DNA of 64,000 nucleotides, from NCBI GenBank assembly GCA_963827545.1, contig CAWHBI010000014.1:18706-82705 (forward strand), in the 5' to 3' direction. How positions within the stretch are numbered: position 1 is the stretch's first letter; every line of letters starts with the position of its first letter. Shown here in pieces: positions 27,496 to 36,067 of the stretch. A model generated the notes under the pieces. That model was not told the DNA's origin. It saw nothing but the letters and a program-made list of their open reading frames with translations, and searched no databases. The position numbers and the translations under genes were made by a program. Source of the DNA: AWTP1-13 sp963827545. Its GTDB lineage: Bacteria; Pseudomonadota; Alphaproteobacteria; Rhizobiales; Hyphomicrobiaceae.

Positions 27496-28917
27496 TCACA
27501 TATGCATCACCCGCCCGAACGCGTCGAGCACGCTCTCGTGCATCATCTCGCTGAGCGTGGGGTGCGGGAACACCGTGTGCATCAGCTCTTCCTCGGTGGT
27601 CTCGAGTTGCATGGCGATGACGAAGCCCTGGATCAACTCGGTCACCTCGGCGCCCACCATGTGCGCGCCCAGCAGCTGGCCCGTCCTCGCATCGAACACC
27701 GTCTTCACCAGGCCCTGGTCTTCGCCCAGCGCGATGGCCTTGCCGTTGCCGAGGAAGGGGAAGCGGCCGACCTTGACGGTCCGCCCCTGCTCCTTGGCCG
27801 CCTGCTCCGTCAGGCCGACGCTGGCGATCTGCGGATGGCAGTAGGTGCAGCCGGGGATCCTCAGCTTGTCCAGCGGGTGCACGTCGAGACCCTTGATGGC
27901 CTCGACGCAGATGACGCCCTCGTGCTCGGCCTTGTGGGCGAGCATGGGCGGCCCGGCCACGTCGCCGATGGCGTAGATGCCCGGCACGTTCGTCCGACTG
28001 AAACCGTTGACGACGATGGTGCCGCGCTCGGTCTTCACGCCGAGCTTCTCGAGCCCCAGGTTTTCCACGTTGCCCACCACGCCCACCGCCGAGATCACCC
28101 GCTCGGCCTTGAGCGACTGCGCGCCTCCCTTGCCGTCCTCGATGGTGGCCGTGACGCCGTCGGCCTTCTTCTCGAGCTTGGTCACCTTGGCGCCGGTGAG
28201 GATCTTCATGCCCTGCTTTTCGAATGCCTTGCGCGCGAAGGCGGCAATCTCGGCGTCCTCGACGGGCAGGATCTGCGGCAGCACCTCCACCACCGTCACC
28301 TCGGACCCCAGCGTGCGGAAGAACGAGGCGAACTCGATGCCGATGGCGCCCGAGCCGACCACCAGCAGCGATGTCGGAATCCGGTCCGGCACCATGGCCT
28401 CGAAGTAGGTCCACACGATCTTATTGTCGGGCTCGATGCCGGGCAGCACGCGCGGTCGCGCGCCCGTGGCGATAATGACGTGCTTTGCCTGGTAGGCGCC
28501 CGCCCCCAGCGCGCCCTTCGGCGCCTCGGCCTTCGAGGCCTTCACCGAGATCTTGCCGGGTGCGTCGATGCTGGCTTCGCCCCAGATCACGGCCACCTTG
28601 TTCTTCTTCATCAGGAAGCCGACGCCATTGTTCATCCGCTGCGCCACCTTGCGCGAGCGATCGACGATGGCCTTGGGGTCGAAGCTCACCTTTTCGGCGG
28701 ACACCCCATAGTCCTTGGCATGCTGCAGATAGTGATAGATCTCCGCCGAGCGCAGCAGCGCCTTGGTCGGGATGCAGCCCCAGTTCGAGCAGATGCCACC
28801 CAGAAAGTCGCGCTCCACGATCGCCGTCTTGAACCCGAGTTGGGCCGCGCGGATTGCCGTGACATAGCCTCCCGGACCGGCGCCGATGATGATGATGTCG
28901 TAGCTCTGGTCAGCCAT
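27496..28917 (-). CDS. lpdA: Dihydrolipoyl dehydrogenase (E3)
   Basis: The 473-residue flavoprotein has the FAD motif IIIGAGPGGYVTAIRAA, the redox disulphide GGICSNWGCIPTK (about 40-52), the NAD motif GSGAIGIEFASFF and the C-terminal HPTLSEMMHE carrying the base histidine. It reoxidises the lipoyl groups of the pyruvate dehydrogenase complex, and is the last enzyme gene of the pdh block. The C-terminus has an unusual DAFGRVMHM ending. Two lipoprotein genes separate it from pdhC. Confidence 0.95.
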   Translation of the reverse strand: MADQSYDIIIIGAGPGGYVTAIRAAQLGFKTAIVERDFLGGICSNWGCIPTKALLRSAEIYHYLQHAKDYGVSAEKVSFDPKAIVDRSRKVAQRMNNGVGFLMKKNKVAVIWGEASIDAPGKISVKASKAEAPKGALGAGAYQAKHVIIATGARPRVLPGIEPDNKIVWTYFEAMVPDRIPTSLLVVGSGAIGIEFASFFRTLGSEVTVVEVLPQILPVEDAEIAAFARKAFEKQGMKILTGAKVTKLEKKADGVTATIEDGKGGAQSLKAERVISAVGVVGNVENLGLEKLGVKTERGTIVVNGFSRTNVPGIYAIGDVAGPPMLAHKAEHEGVICVEAIKGLDVHPLDKLRIPGCTYCHPQIASVGLTEQAAKEQGRTVKVGRFPFLGNGKAIALGEDQGLVKTVFDARTGQLLGAHMVGAEVTELIQGFVIAMQLETTEEELMHTVFPHPTLSEMMHESVLDAFGRVMHM

Positions 28918-29043
28918 GCTGGTGGAACCTTCGGGTGGCTGCGGGCAGGAAAACGCGACGGCCCAACCGGTCGGACCGGGCCTCGGGTCTCATTGAAGCG
29001 AATTCGGAGCGGCGGCGCCAGCCTCGCGCCGCAGACCACCGGG

Positions 29044-29340
29044 CTAGACGTGGCAGCGGGCGCCCAGATACTGGTTGAGCAGCGAGTTATAGCGGTCGAC
29101 ATCGACCTGCACCGCAGGCGCGAGCTTCTTGCCTGCGGTCGCCGCCTCGACCTTCGATTGCGTGCCTTTGCGGTCGAGCTTGTCGAGCTCCTGCCGGATC
29201 GAGCCGCAGGACTGCCCGCTCGCCAGGGGTATCGCGCCGGGGTCACCATTGCCGCCGCCACCGTCCGCGCATCCCGCGAGCAACGCCACACCCAAAGCAA
29301 GACTAGGAAATCCCAGTATTGTGCAAATCGTGCGCGCCAC
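29044..29340 (-). CDS. Small predicted lipoprotein (98 aa)
   Basis: Starting at the GTG with complement 29338-29340, which has GGGAGG in front of it, the product has a lipoprotein signal peptide ending in the lipobox LLAGC. A Gly/Asp-rich stretch and a helical domain (CGSIRQELDKLDRK ... DVDRYNSLLNQYLG) with two more cysteines follow. It resembles the neighbouring lipoprotein gene in layout. No function is known. Its place inside the pdh block is conserved only by inference. Confidence 0.7.
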   Translation of the reverse strand: MARTICTILGFPSLALGVALLAGCADGGGGNGDPGAIPLASGQSCGSIRQELDKLDRKGTQSKVEAATAGKKLAPAVQVDVDRYNSLLNQYLGARCHV

Positions 29341-29568
29341 GAATGCCTCCCTCAGTCCCCGTTCGTCCGCCGTGCCGGCTACGAAACACAAAGGCGCAAC
29401 GCTTTCAACTGTCTGGGGCAGCAGTGTGACAATGGTGCAGCGGCGCAAGCCGATCGCAGCGCGCAAGATGGGGATTGGGCGCATTTGCAATCGGGCGGCC
29501 AGGCGCGTTCTGCTGCGCATGGCTGCAACGGCTGCTCGCACAACTGGCAGCCCTCGACGGTTACAGCA

Positions 29569-29590
29569 CCGCCTCCCCCCACGGAGGCGG
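29569..29590. terminator. Hairpin after the second lipoprotein gene
   Basis: CCGCCTCC and GGAGGCGG form an 8-bp perfect stem with a 6-nt loop, 19 bp beyond the stop of the minus-strand lipoprotein gene. There is no U-run, so termination is uncertain. Confidence 0.4.
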
Positions 29591-29608
29591 CTGCCTTGAT
29601 CCGCAGGA

Positions 29609-30019
29609 TCAGGGCGTCTTGGTCGCGGTCTTCTTTCCAGCGGCCTTCGGCGCGGCCGCAGGCGTCTCGGCCGGCAGCTGGGCCGTGGTCGACTTGGGCG
29701 TGATGGTCGAGCAGCGCAGCTGGAACTCGGCGCTGGCCTTGGTCAGCTGATCGGCTTTGCTGAGATCCGCTTGAGTCATTTTGTACCGCTTGGCGGCCGC
29801 CTTCTCGATCTTGTCGGCGATGCCTTCGCGGCGCAACGTTTCGATGCGCGACACCAACGTTACGCACTGTGGATCGACTTTGGGATCGGCTGCAGCGGTT
29901 TGCTGGCTGGCCAGCGAGCCCGTGGTGAAGATGCTGTCGCCGCCATCGCCCGCGCAGCCGGCAAGCGCGAGGCTGCCGAGTGCGAGCGCCATCAGCGCAG
30001 CACGAGTTGGAATTGCCAT
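29609..30019 (-). CDS. Predicted lipoprotein (136 aa)
   Basis: The protein has a signal peptide with lipobox LALAGC (cysteine at 22) followed by AGDGGDS. The helical middle includes CVTLVSRIETLRREGIADKI and KMTQADLSKADQ, and the tail is rich in Ala, Pro, Thr and Lys. The two cysteines in the mature part recall the other lipoprotein gene just downstream, so the two may be diverged relatives. No family name is assigned. Confidence 0.75.
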   Translation of the reverse strand: MAIPTRAALMALALGSLALAGCAGDGGDSIFTTGSLASQQTAAADPKVDPQCVTLVSRIETLRREGIADKIEKAAAKRYKMTQADLSKADQLTKASAEFQLRCSTITPKSTTAQLPAETPAAAPKAAGKKTATKTP

Positions 30020-30268
30020 GAACTGGACCCCCGAGGTGTTTGCTCGCTACTCGTGCGTACGCGGCACCCTTACATTTTGTGATTCCTAGCAATTCCTAGG
30101 CCCGATTTTAGGCATCGGCAAGCAATAGCGGGTATTTGACGGGCACTGGGCCCCGTGGTGAAGCTGCAATTCTGTGGAAATGCGCGTCCGGTGACTGCCC
30201 GGCCACGGTCCCACGGGCAAGCGGCATCCTGCGAATGTGGCCCTGCACGGGCCTCCGCGCCTGGCGCC

Positions 30269-31675
30269 TTACACCAGCATCCGCACCGGGTCCTCGATCA
30301 GCATCTTGAAAGCGTTGAGAAGCTCGGCGCCCACCGCACCGTCCACAACGCGATGGTCGCAGGAGAGTGTGCACGACATGAGGGTGGCGACTTCCACCTT
30401 GTCGCCTGCCACCACGGGGCGTTTCTCGGCCATGCCGATGGCGAGGATGGTCGCGTGCGGAGGATTGATCACGGCGTCGAAGGTCTTGATGCCGAACATC
30501 CCGAGGTTGGAGATCGAGGTGGTGCCGCCCTGATACTCGTGCGGCGCCAGCCGGCGCCTGCGCGCCCGCTCGGCCAGGTCGCGCATCTCGTTGGAAATCT
30601 CCGACAGCGACTTGAGTTCCGCATGCCGGATGATGGGCGTGAACAGCCCGCCTTCGATGGCCACCGCCACGCCGACGTCCGAATACTTGTGGCGCAGCGT
30701 GCCCGCGTCCGTCCAGGTGACATTGGCGCCGGGTACCTGCGCAAGCGCCATTCCCAGCGCTTTGATGGCAAAGTCGTTGACCGAAAGCTTGTAGGCACGC
30801 GGGCCGTCCTTGGGCGCGACCGCGTTCATGCGCTCACGCCCGCGCAGCAGCTCGTCGATGCGGCAGTCGACGCTCAGACGGAAATGCGGAATGGTCTGCT
30901 TGGACTGGGTGAGGCGCTGGGCGATCACACGGCGCATGTTGTCGTGGGGCACGACCTCGTAGGAGCCCTTCTCGTAGAGCGCCAGGATCTTGTCGTCCGC
31001 CATCGCCGGTGGCGCCGTCACTGCCGCGCCCGCTCTCGCCGCCACGGCCGTTCCCGCCCTTGGCTCGGCGCGCGCGCCGCCGTTGCGGACAGCGGTTTCC
31101 ACGTCGCTCTTGACGATGCGCCCGTGCGGACCGGAGCCGGCGAGCGCTGCCAGATCCAGGCTCGCTTCCTTGGCGAGCCGCCGCGCGAGCGGTGAGGCGA
31201 AGATGCGTGCGCGTCCATTGCCGTCCGGCGCTGTTCTTTGCACCGACCTTGCCGCGAGCGATTCCCCTCCCCGTCGTGTCGAAGACACGCCTTCGGCATG
31301 ATGTGGGGAGGGGATAGGGGTGGGGGGAAGCCCAACGGCAGATGTTCTGCGATCCCCCCCTCCCTTACCCTCCCCCACAAGGGGGGAGGGAGATCTCGGC
31401 GCCTTTGCCACTGTCGCGGCGCCTGCGCTCTCGCCCTCGGCCAGCAGCACTGCAATCGGCGTGTTGACCTTCACGCCCTCGGTGCCCTCGGCGACCAGCA
31501 GCCTGCCGACCTTGCCCTCGTCGACTGCCTCCACCTCCATGGTGGCCTTGTCGGTCTCGATCTCCGCAATGATATCGCCCGCCTTCACCTGCTGGCCTTC
31601 CTTGACCAGCCACTTGGCGAGCTTGCCCTCCTCCATGGTGGGCGACAGCGCTGGCATCAGGATTTCGGTCGGCAT
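30269..31675 (-). CDS. pdhC: Pyruvate dehydrogenase E2, dihydrolipoamide acetyltransferase
   Basis: The 468-residue protein has an N-terminal lipoyl domain (about 1-78, lipoyl lysine in ETDKATMEVEA). A long linker follows, then a peripheral-subunit-binding domain (ASPLARRLAKEASLDL, about 168-200) and the acetyltransferase core with active-site SCDHRVVDGAVGAEL near the C-terminus. The linker contains repeat-encoded residues (PSPLVGEGKGGG and PPTPIPSPHHAEGV) from 31261-31396. The ATG at 31675 is the start used by the family; the frame upstream is repeat sequence. Confidence 0.93.
   Translation of the reverse strand: MPTEILMPALSPTMEEGKLAKWLVKEGQQVKAGDIIAEIETDKATMEVEAVDEGKVGRLLVAEGTEGVKVNTPIAVLLAEGESAGAATVAKAPRSPSPLVGEGKGGGDRRTSAVGLPPTPIPSPHHAEGVSSTRRGGESLAARSVQRTAPDGNGRARIFASPLARRLAKEASLDLAALAGSGPHGRIVKSDVETAVRNGGARAEPRAGTAVAARAGAAVTAPPAMADDKILALYEKGSYEVVPHDNMRRVIAQRLTQSKQTIPHFRLSVDCRIDELLRGRERMNAVAPKDGPRAYKLSVNDFAIKALGMALAQVPGANVTWTDAGTLRHKYSDVGVAVAIEGGLFTPIIRHAELKSLSEISNEMRDLAERARRRRLAPHEYQGGTTSISNLGMFGIKTFDAVINPPHATILAIGMAEKRPVVAGDKVEVATLMSCTLSCDHRVVDGAVGAELLNAFKMLIEDPVRMLV
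31261..31396. repeat. Palindromic repeat in frame inside the pdhC linker
   Basis: The segment contains paired C-rich and G-rich blocks (TTCCCCTCCCC with GGGGAGGGGA, and CCCCCCTCCC with GGGGGGAGGGAG) that can fold into hairpins. Translated in the pdhC frame it gives the proline/glycine-rich SPSPLVGEG ... PTPIPSP signature known from dispersed proteobacterial repeats. It keeps the frame open. Confidence 0.65.
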
Positions 31676-31691
31676 ACGGTTTCTCTTCAGC

Positions 31692-31778
31692 GTAGGTTGG
31701 GTCAAGCGAAGCGCAGACCCAACACCCGTTGCAATTCTTCCCTTTGTTGGGTCATCGCTAACGCTCGACCCAACCTAC
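31692..31778. repeat. 87-bp GTAGGTTGGGTC repeat, copy 1 (upstream of pdhC)
   Basis: This 87-bp element is bounded by GTAGGTTG and CAACCTAC and has two internal hairpins, each of the form TGGGTC...GACCCA. A copy of the same length lies at 34354-34440. Its last bases supply the TAG stop of the GFA gene, and it lies 16 bp upstream of the pdhC start, so it may affect pdhC expression. Confidence 0.85.
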
Positions 31779-32245
31779 GATTCTGTGCGAGGGGTCTGAC
31801 CCCCGCCACACTGACCCCGCCACACGATTTCCGTCGGCGTCCACTTGGCCTTGCGCCGGGCGATACGCTGCTCTGCCGTCTCGCCCTCGTAGACCACCGG
31901 CTCGGCGATGCGGCCAGCAAACTCGGGAACCGCAAGGCCGCGCACGTTGATCGCTGACCAGACCTTGCCGCCATCCTCCAGGATCACGCCAGCGTACATC
32001 CCGCACTTGCCGCAGATGAGGCTGGTGCCCGTGCGCGTCTCGAACTGGTATTTGGTGAGCGCCGCTCCATCGATCTCGAGCACCGCGCGCCCCGCCGGGT
32101 CGCTCACCGTCATCGCCCCATGCCGCGTGCAGAACGAGCACTGGCAGCTGCGCACCTGCAGCTCCGCCGCCGGCTTGGAAGCGTTGAGCGTCGCGCGGAT
32201 CGCGCCGCAGTGGCAGGTGCCCGTCAGTGTCGAAGGCTCACGCAA
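31775..32245 (-). CDS. GFA (glutathione-dependent formaldehyde-activating-like) family protein
   Basis: The 156-residue protein has the GFA zinc pattern: TGTCHCGAIRA near the N-terminus, CQCSFCTRHGAM, and CGKCGMYAGV. Despite the family name, most members have no proven role in formaldehyde metabolism. The gene lies between pdhB and pdhC in the same direction, flanked by repeats, and its stop codon falls inside the 87-bp repeat. It looks like a later insertion into the pdh block. Confidence 0.85.
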   Translation of the reverse strand: MREPSTLTGTCHCGAIRATLNASKPAAELQVRSCQCSFCTRHGAMTVSDPAGRAVLEIDGAALTKYQFETRTGTSLICGKCGMYAGVILEDGGKVWSAINVRGLAVPEFAGRIAEPVVYEGETAEQRIARRKAKWTPTEIVWRGQCGGGQTPRTES

Positions 32246-32284
32246 TGCCGCTAACTCTTTCTTTGGCTACTGGCGCTCGAAATG

Positions 32285-32881
32285 TCACGCTTGCGCTGTC
32301 GGCGGAAGGTCGAACGGCCACAGGAGGTTCAGGGGAAAGGGCGGCTCCGAGAACGGCGGTGCCGCCACCTCGGCATGGTCGCGGAAGACATCCAGGAGCA
32401 GCCACTTGCCATCCCTGAGCGCGAACACCTCCAGCATCTTGAGGGTCGGATCAACGTGCCAGACGTGGCTGACGCCGGCCTCGGCATAGATGAGCCGCTT
32501 GTCGCCCCGGTCGTATCGCTCCGTCGACGGCGAAAGCACTTCGCAGATCCAATCGGGCGCGACCTCGATCCAGGCGGCCTCAGGCAGCTGCGGAAGCCGT
32601 TCGCGCTGCCAACCAGCAATGTCAGGCACGACGACGTGCTTGCCGAGGTGTAACTCGGGCTCCACCATGAAAACCCAACCGCCTGGACCACGGACGCCCA
32701 AGTCGAACGGTTGAGAAAGAATCCCGCTGAGCCGGGTAACAACAACCGCATGCCGTGGCGCGGGCCTCGGATGGGTCACAAGCTCACCAAACAGGATCTC
32801 GGCCACGAGGTGCTTCGGCACGGTGACCAAGTCCTCGTAGGTTGCGGTGCGTTGCGCGGGTCGGGCCATCGATTGGCTCAT
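32285..32881 (-). CDS. Uma2 family (DUF820) putative restriction-like nuclease
   Basis: The 198-residue protein has the PD-(D/E)XK-like layout of Uma2: EILFGELVTHPRPAPRH, then VPDIAGW (acidic metal ligand), PDWICEVLSPST (second acidic residue), YDRGDKRLIYAEAGV (lysine) and WHVDP. Members are common in multicopy in cyanobacteria and some alphaproteobacteria, and their function is undetermined. It follows pdhB by 66 bp in the same direction and precedes the GFA gene. Confidence 0.88.
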   Translation of the reverse strand: MSQSMARPAQRTATYEDLVTVPKHLVAEILFGELVTHPRPAPRHAVVVTRLSGILSQPFDLGVRGPGGWVFMVEPELHLGKHVVVPDIAGWQRERLPQLPEAAWIEVAPDWICEVLSPSTERYDRGDKRLIYAEAGVSHVWHVDPTLKMLEVFALRDGKWLLLDVFRDHAEVAAPPFSEPPFPLNLLWPFDLPPTAQA

Positions 32882-32947
32882 CTTCTAGCTCAGGTACCTT
32901 AGCTCAGGGCATTCTATACCGCATTGGAGTTCGACCAAGCCTGCCGC

Positions 32948-34336
32948 TCACGCATAGCAAACGGCCTTCACCGCCTCGATCACCTGCGCGCTGCTCGGCA
33001 ATGCCAGGCGCTCGAGGTTGGCGGCGTAGGGCATCGGCACGTCGGCGCCCGACACCTTGGCCGGCGGGGCATCCAGATAGTCGAACGCCTGCATCGCCAC
33101 CTGGGCGCAGATTTCCGAGCCTACCGAGCACACCGGCCACGCCTCTTCCACCGTCACCAGCCGGTTGGTCTTCCTGACAGAGAGGAGAACTGTCTCCAGG
33201 TCCAAGGGTCGAAGCGTGCGCAGGTCGATCACCTCGGCCTCGATGCCCTCACTGGCGAGCTGCTCGGCCGCATCCAGCGCATACACCATGCCGCGCGCGA
33301 ACGAGACAACGGTGACATGGCTGCCAGCTCGCGCGATGCGCGCCTTGCCGATCGGAACGACCCATTCCCCCTTCGGCACAGGCCCCGAAGCCCCATAGAG
33401 AATTTCGTTCTCCAGCACGAGCACCGGATTGGGGTCGCGGATGGCGGCCTTCAGCAGGCCCTTGGCGTCGGCCGGGTTCGACGGCGCTACCACCTTCATG
33501 CCCGGCACGTGCGCATACCAGGCCGAGTAGCACTGGCTGTGCTGGGCGGCGACGCGCGCGGCCGCCCCGTTGGGCCCGCGGAACACGATGGGGCAGCCGA
33601 GCTGCCCGCCCGACATGTAGAGCGTCTTGGCGGCCGAGTTGATGATCTGGTCGATCGCCTGCATCGCGAAGTTCCAGGTCATGAACTCGACGATAGGCTT
33701 CAGCCCCGCCATGGCCGCGCCGACGCCGATGCCGGCGAAGCCCTGCTCCGTGATCGGCGTGTCGATCACCCGCTTGGGCCCGAACTCGTCGAGCAGCCCC
33801 TGGCTGATCTTGTAGGCACCCTGGTACTGCGCCACCTCCTCGCCCATCAGGAACACGTCCTTGTCGCGGCGCATCTCCTCGGCCATGGCGTCGCGCAGGG
33901 CCTCGCGCATGGTCTGGGTGGTGGTCTCAGTGCCCGGCATCCCCTCTCCCCGCACTTCCGCGGGGAGAGGGCTAGGGTGAGGGGCAGACACAGGTGATGT
34001 CGGCGCATTGGGCCGCCCCTCACCCCGACCCTCTCCCCGCGCTGTTGGTGCAAGTGGAGAATTCGCAGATGCGCGGGGAGAGGGAGACACTGCCCCCTCG
34101 CCATCCAGCAGCGCAATCGGCGTATTGACCTTCACGCCCTCCGTGCCAGCCGCCACCAGCAGCTTCGACACCTTGCCCTCGTCGACTGCTTCCACCTCCA
34201 TGGTGGCCTTGTCGGTCTCGATCTCGGCGATGATGTCACCGGGCTTGACCTGTTGGCCCTCCTCCACCAGCCATTTGGCGAGCTTGCCCTCCTCCATGGT
34301 GGGCGACAGCGCTGGCATCAGGATCTCGGTCGGCAT
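32948..34336 (-). CDS. pdhB: Pyruvate dehydrogenase E1 component beta subunit with N-terminal lipoyl domain
   Basis: The 462-residue protein begins with a lipoyl domain (1-78, lipoyl lysine in ETDKATMEVEA) almost identical to that of PdhC. A repeat-encoded linker (about 83-132) follows, then the E1-beta fold (MREALRDAMAEEM, DTPITEQGFAGIGVGAA, VVAPSNPADAKGLLKAAI, VTVEEAWP). A lipoyl domain on E1-beta is a known feature of many alphaproteobacteria. With PdhA it decarboxylates pyruvate using thiamine diphosphate. GAGG precedes the ATG. Confidence 0.95.
   Translation of the reverse strand: MPTEILMPALSPTMEEGKLAKWLVEEGQQVKPGDIIAEIETDKATMEVEAVDEGKVSKLLVAAGTEGVKVNTPIALLDGEGAVSPSPRASANSPLAPTARGEGRGEGRPNAPTSPVSAPHPSPLPAEVRGEGMPGTETTTQTMREALRDAMAEEMRRDKDVFLMGEEVAQYQGAYKISQGLLDEFGPKRVIDTPITEQGFAGIGVGAAMAGLKPIVEFMTWNFAMQAIDQIINSAAKTLYMSGGQLGCPIVFRGPNGAAARVAAQHSQCYSAWYAHVPGMKVVAPSNPADAKGLLKAAIRDPNPVLVLENEILYGASGPVPKGEWVVPIGKARIARAGSHVTVVSFARGMVYALDAAEQLASEGIEAEVIDLRTLRPLDLETVLLSVRKTNRLVTVEEAWPVCSVGSEICAQVAMQAFDYLDAPPAKVSGADVPMPYAANLERLALPSSAQVIEAVKAVCYA
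33942..34085. repeat. Palindromic repeat in frame inside the pdhB linker
   Basis: A perfect 12-bp stem, CCCTCTCCCCGC (33942-33953) with GCGGGGAGAGGG (33960-33971), is followed by further ACCCTCTCCCCGCGC and GCGCGGGGAGAGGG blocks. In the pdhB frame it encodes SPLAPTARGEGRGEG and HPSPLPAEVRGEG, the typical reading of a dispersed repeat. The reading frame of pdhB is preserved. Confidence 0.7.
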
Positions 34337-34353
34337 TTCCTCGGGTCTCTTTT

Positions 34354-34440
34354 GTAGGTTGGGTCAAGCGGAGCGCAGACCCAACACCGATCAACCGAAT
34401 TCTCCGCGTTGGGTCATCGCTGACGCTCGACCCAACCTAC
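34354..34440. repeat. 87-bp GTAGGTTGGGTC repeat, copy 2 (between pdhA and pdhB)
   Basis: It has the same length and ends as the copy at 31692-31778 and the same two internal TGGGTC...GACCCA hairpins. It ends one base before the stop codon of pdhA and 17 bp before the pdhB start. Confidence 0.85.
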
Positions 34441-34441
34441 C

Positions 34442-35440
34442 TCACGCCGGCAGCAGCACATCCGTCCACAGCTCGCTCTCCTCCGGCTCCGGATCGCTCT
34501 GCGCAAACTCCGCCGCGCCATTGATGATGCCGCGGATCTCGGCGTCGGCAGATTTCATCTCGTCCTCGCTCACGAGCCGGCCCTCCAGCAGACGCCGGCG
34601 CACCTGCTCGATGGGGTCGTGCTCCTCGCGCATCTTCTGCACTTCCTCGCGCGTGCGGTACTTGGCCGGGTCCGACATGGAGTGGCCCCGATAACGGTAG
34701 GTGAGCATCTCCAGGATGTAGGGCCCGTTGCCGCCCCGCACCCACTTGGCCACGCGGTCGCCCGCCGCCTTCACCGCGCGCACGTCCATGCCGTCGACCT
34801 GCTCGCCGGGGATGTCGAACGAGCGGCCGCGCTGGGAGAAATCCGTGGTCGCCGCCGAGCGCTCGATCGAGGTGCCCATGGCGTACTTGTTGTTCTCGAT
34901 GATGAACACCACGGGGAGCTTCCACAGCTTCGCCATGTTGAAGCTCTCGTACACCTGGCCCTGATTGGCGGCACCGTCGCCGAAATAGGTGAGGCACATG
35001 CGGCCGTTACCGCGATAGCTGTTGGCGAAGGCAATGCCGGCCCCCAGTGGCACGTTGGCGCCGACGATGCCATGCCCGCCGTAGAAGTTCTTCTCCTTGG
35101 AGAACATGTGCATGGAGCCGCCCTTGCCCTTGGAGTAGCCGCCACGCCGTCCCGTCAGCTCCGCCATCACGCCCTTGGGGTCCATGCCGCTGGCCAGCAT
35201 GTGTCCGTGGTCGCGATAGGTGGTGATGACCTGGTCGCCCTCCTCGATCGCCATCTGCATGCCCACCACCACCGCCTCCTGGCCGATGTAGAGATGGCAG
35301 AAGCCGCCGATGAGCCCCATGCCGTAGAGCTGGCCCGCCTTCTCCTCGAAGCGGCGGATGAGCAGCATCTCGCGATAGGCGTGGAGTTCCTGGTCGCGGC
35401 TGAACTGCGGGACCGTCTGTTGGCCGTTGGGACGGGACAT
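34442..35440 (-). CDS. pdhA: Pyruvate dehydrogenase E1 component alpha subunit
   Basis: The 332-residue protein has the thiamine diphosphate motif GDGAANQGQVYESFNMAKLW ... NN, the phosphorylation-loop region YRYRGHSMSDPAKYRTREEV and the N-terminal MLLIRRFEEKAGQLYGMGLI. It forms the heterotetramer with PdhB. It is the first enzyme gene of the block after ftsB, with about 140 bp between them where a promoter may lie. Confidence 0.95.
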   Translation of the reverse strand: MSRPNGQQTVPQFSRDQELHAYREMLLIRRFEEKAGQLYGMGLIGGFCHLYIGQEAVVVGMQMAIEEGDQVITTYRDHGHMLASGMDPKGVMAELTGRRGGYSKGKGGSMHMFSKEKNFYGGHGIVGANVPLGAGIAFANSYRGNGRMCLTYFGDGAANQGQVYESFNMAKLWKLPVVFIIENNKYAMGTSIERSAATTDFSQRGRSFDIPGEQVDGMDVRAVKAAGDRVAKWVRGGNGPYILEMLTYRYRGHSMSDPAKYRTREEVQKMREEHDPIEQVRRRLLEGRLVSEDEMKSADAEIRGIINGAAEFAQSDPEPEESELWTDVLLPA

Positions 35441-35579
35441 GGTTGCTGATCAACCTCGGCTTGGGGGAGAGGGGCTGGGGCCCGGCGAAATACCTACAAG
35501 AAACGCCGCCGCAAGGCCAGCCAGCCTGCGAGGAGCGGGGATGCAGAAACCACTGGGCGGGGGTGCGAAAACCGCCTGC

Positions 35580-35882
35580 TCAACGCCCCACGATGACGAC
35601 CCTGTCGCCGGGACGCGCGAGACCCAGCATCTCGATGGCCAGCTCCTCGATGATGTCGGGGTCGCCGGCATTGAGCAGCCGCACGTCCCGCTCGATGCGG
35701 GCTCGCGCAGCCTCGAAGCGCTCGACCTGCGGCTCCAGCATGCTGGAGCGTTCGATCAATCGCGATCGCGCCTCGAGGCCGCGCTTACCGCTGATTGCGT
35801 GATAGACGAAATAGCCAATCGCCAACAGGCAGCAAAGCGACACCAGGGTTTGCCGTGGCCGGCTCTTGCGCCGATCAAACAT
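35580..35882 (-). CDS. ftsB: Septum formation initiator FtsB/DivIC family protein
   Basis: The 100-residue protein has a short basic N-terminus, one membrane helix (about 13-30), a coiled coil (RSRLIERSSMLEPQVERFEAARARIERDV) and the conserved end PDIIEELAIEMLGLARPGD. FtsB bridges FtsL and FtsQ in the divisome. Its place between eno and pdhA is the usual one in alphaproteobacteria. Confidence 0.9.
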   Translation of the reverse strand: MFDRRKSRPRQTLVSLCCLLAIGYFVYHAISGKRGLEARSRLIERSSMLEPQVERFEAARARIERDVRLLNAGDPDIIEELAIEMLGLARPGDRVVIVGR

Positions 35883-35984
35883 AGGTCTACGCGGAACCTG
35901 GTGAGTGGATGTCCCAGAGGGACAAGCCGAGACTACGCCCGCAGCGGTTAAGCCTGGGTAAAGTGCTGTGTGAAATTGAGGGAG

Positions 35985-36067
35985 GTAGGGAATAGGGAGT
36001 GGGGAATTGGGAAGTCGTCGCCTCTTAACTCCCTATTCCCCTACTCCCTATTCCCCTATTCCCTACC
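35985..36067. repeat. GGGAATAGGGAGT inverted repeat between ftsB and eno
   Basis: GGTAGGGAATAGGGAGT on the left is matched by several ACTCCCTATTCCCC and GGGGAATAGGG complements on the right, so the region can fold as a hairpin with small direct repeats. It ends at the TAG stop of eno. Confidence 0.7.

Noticed and set aside
31676..31705. Ten extra residues at the start of PdhC
   Set aside because: They are encoded by the edge of the 87-bp repeat; the conserved start is MPTEILMPALS at 31675.
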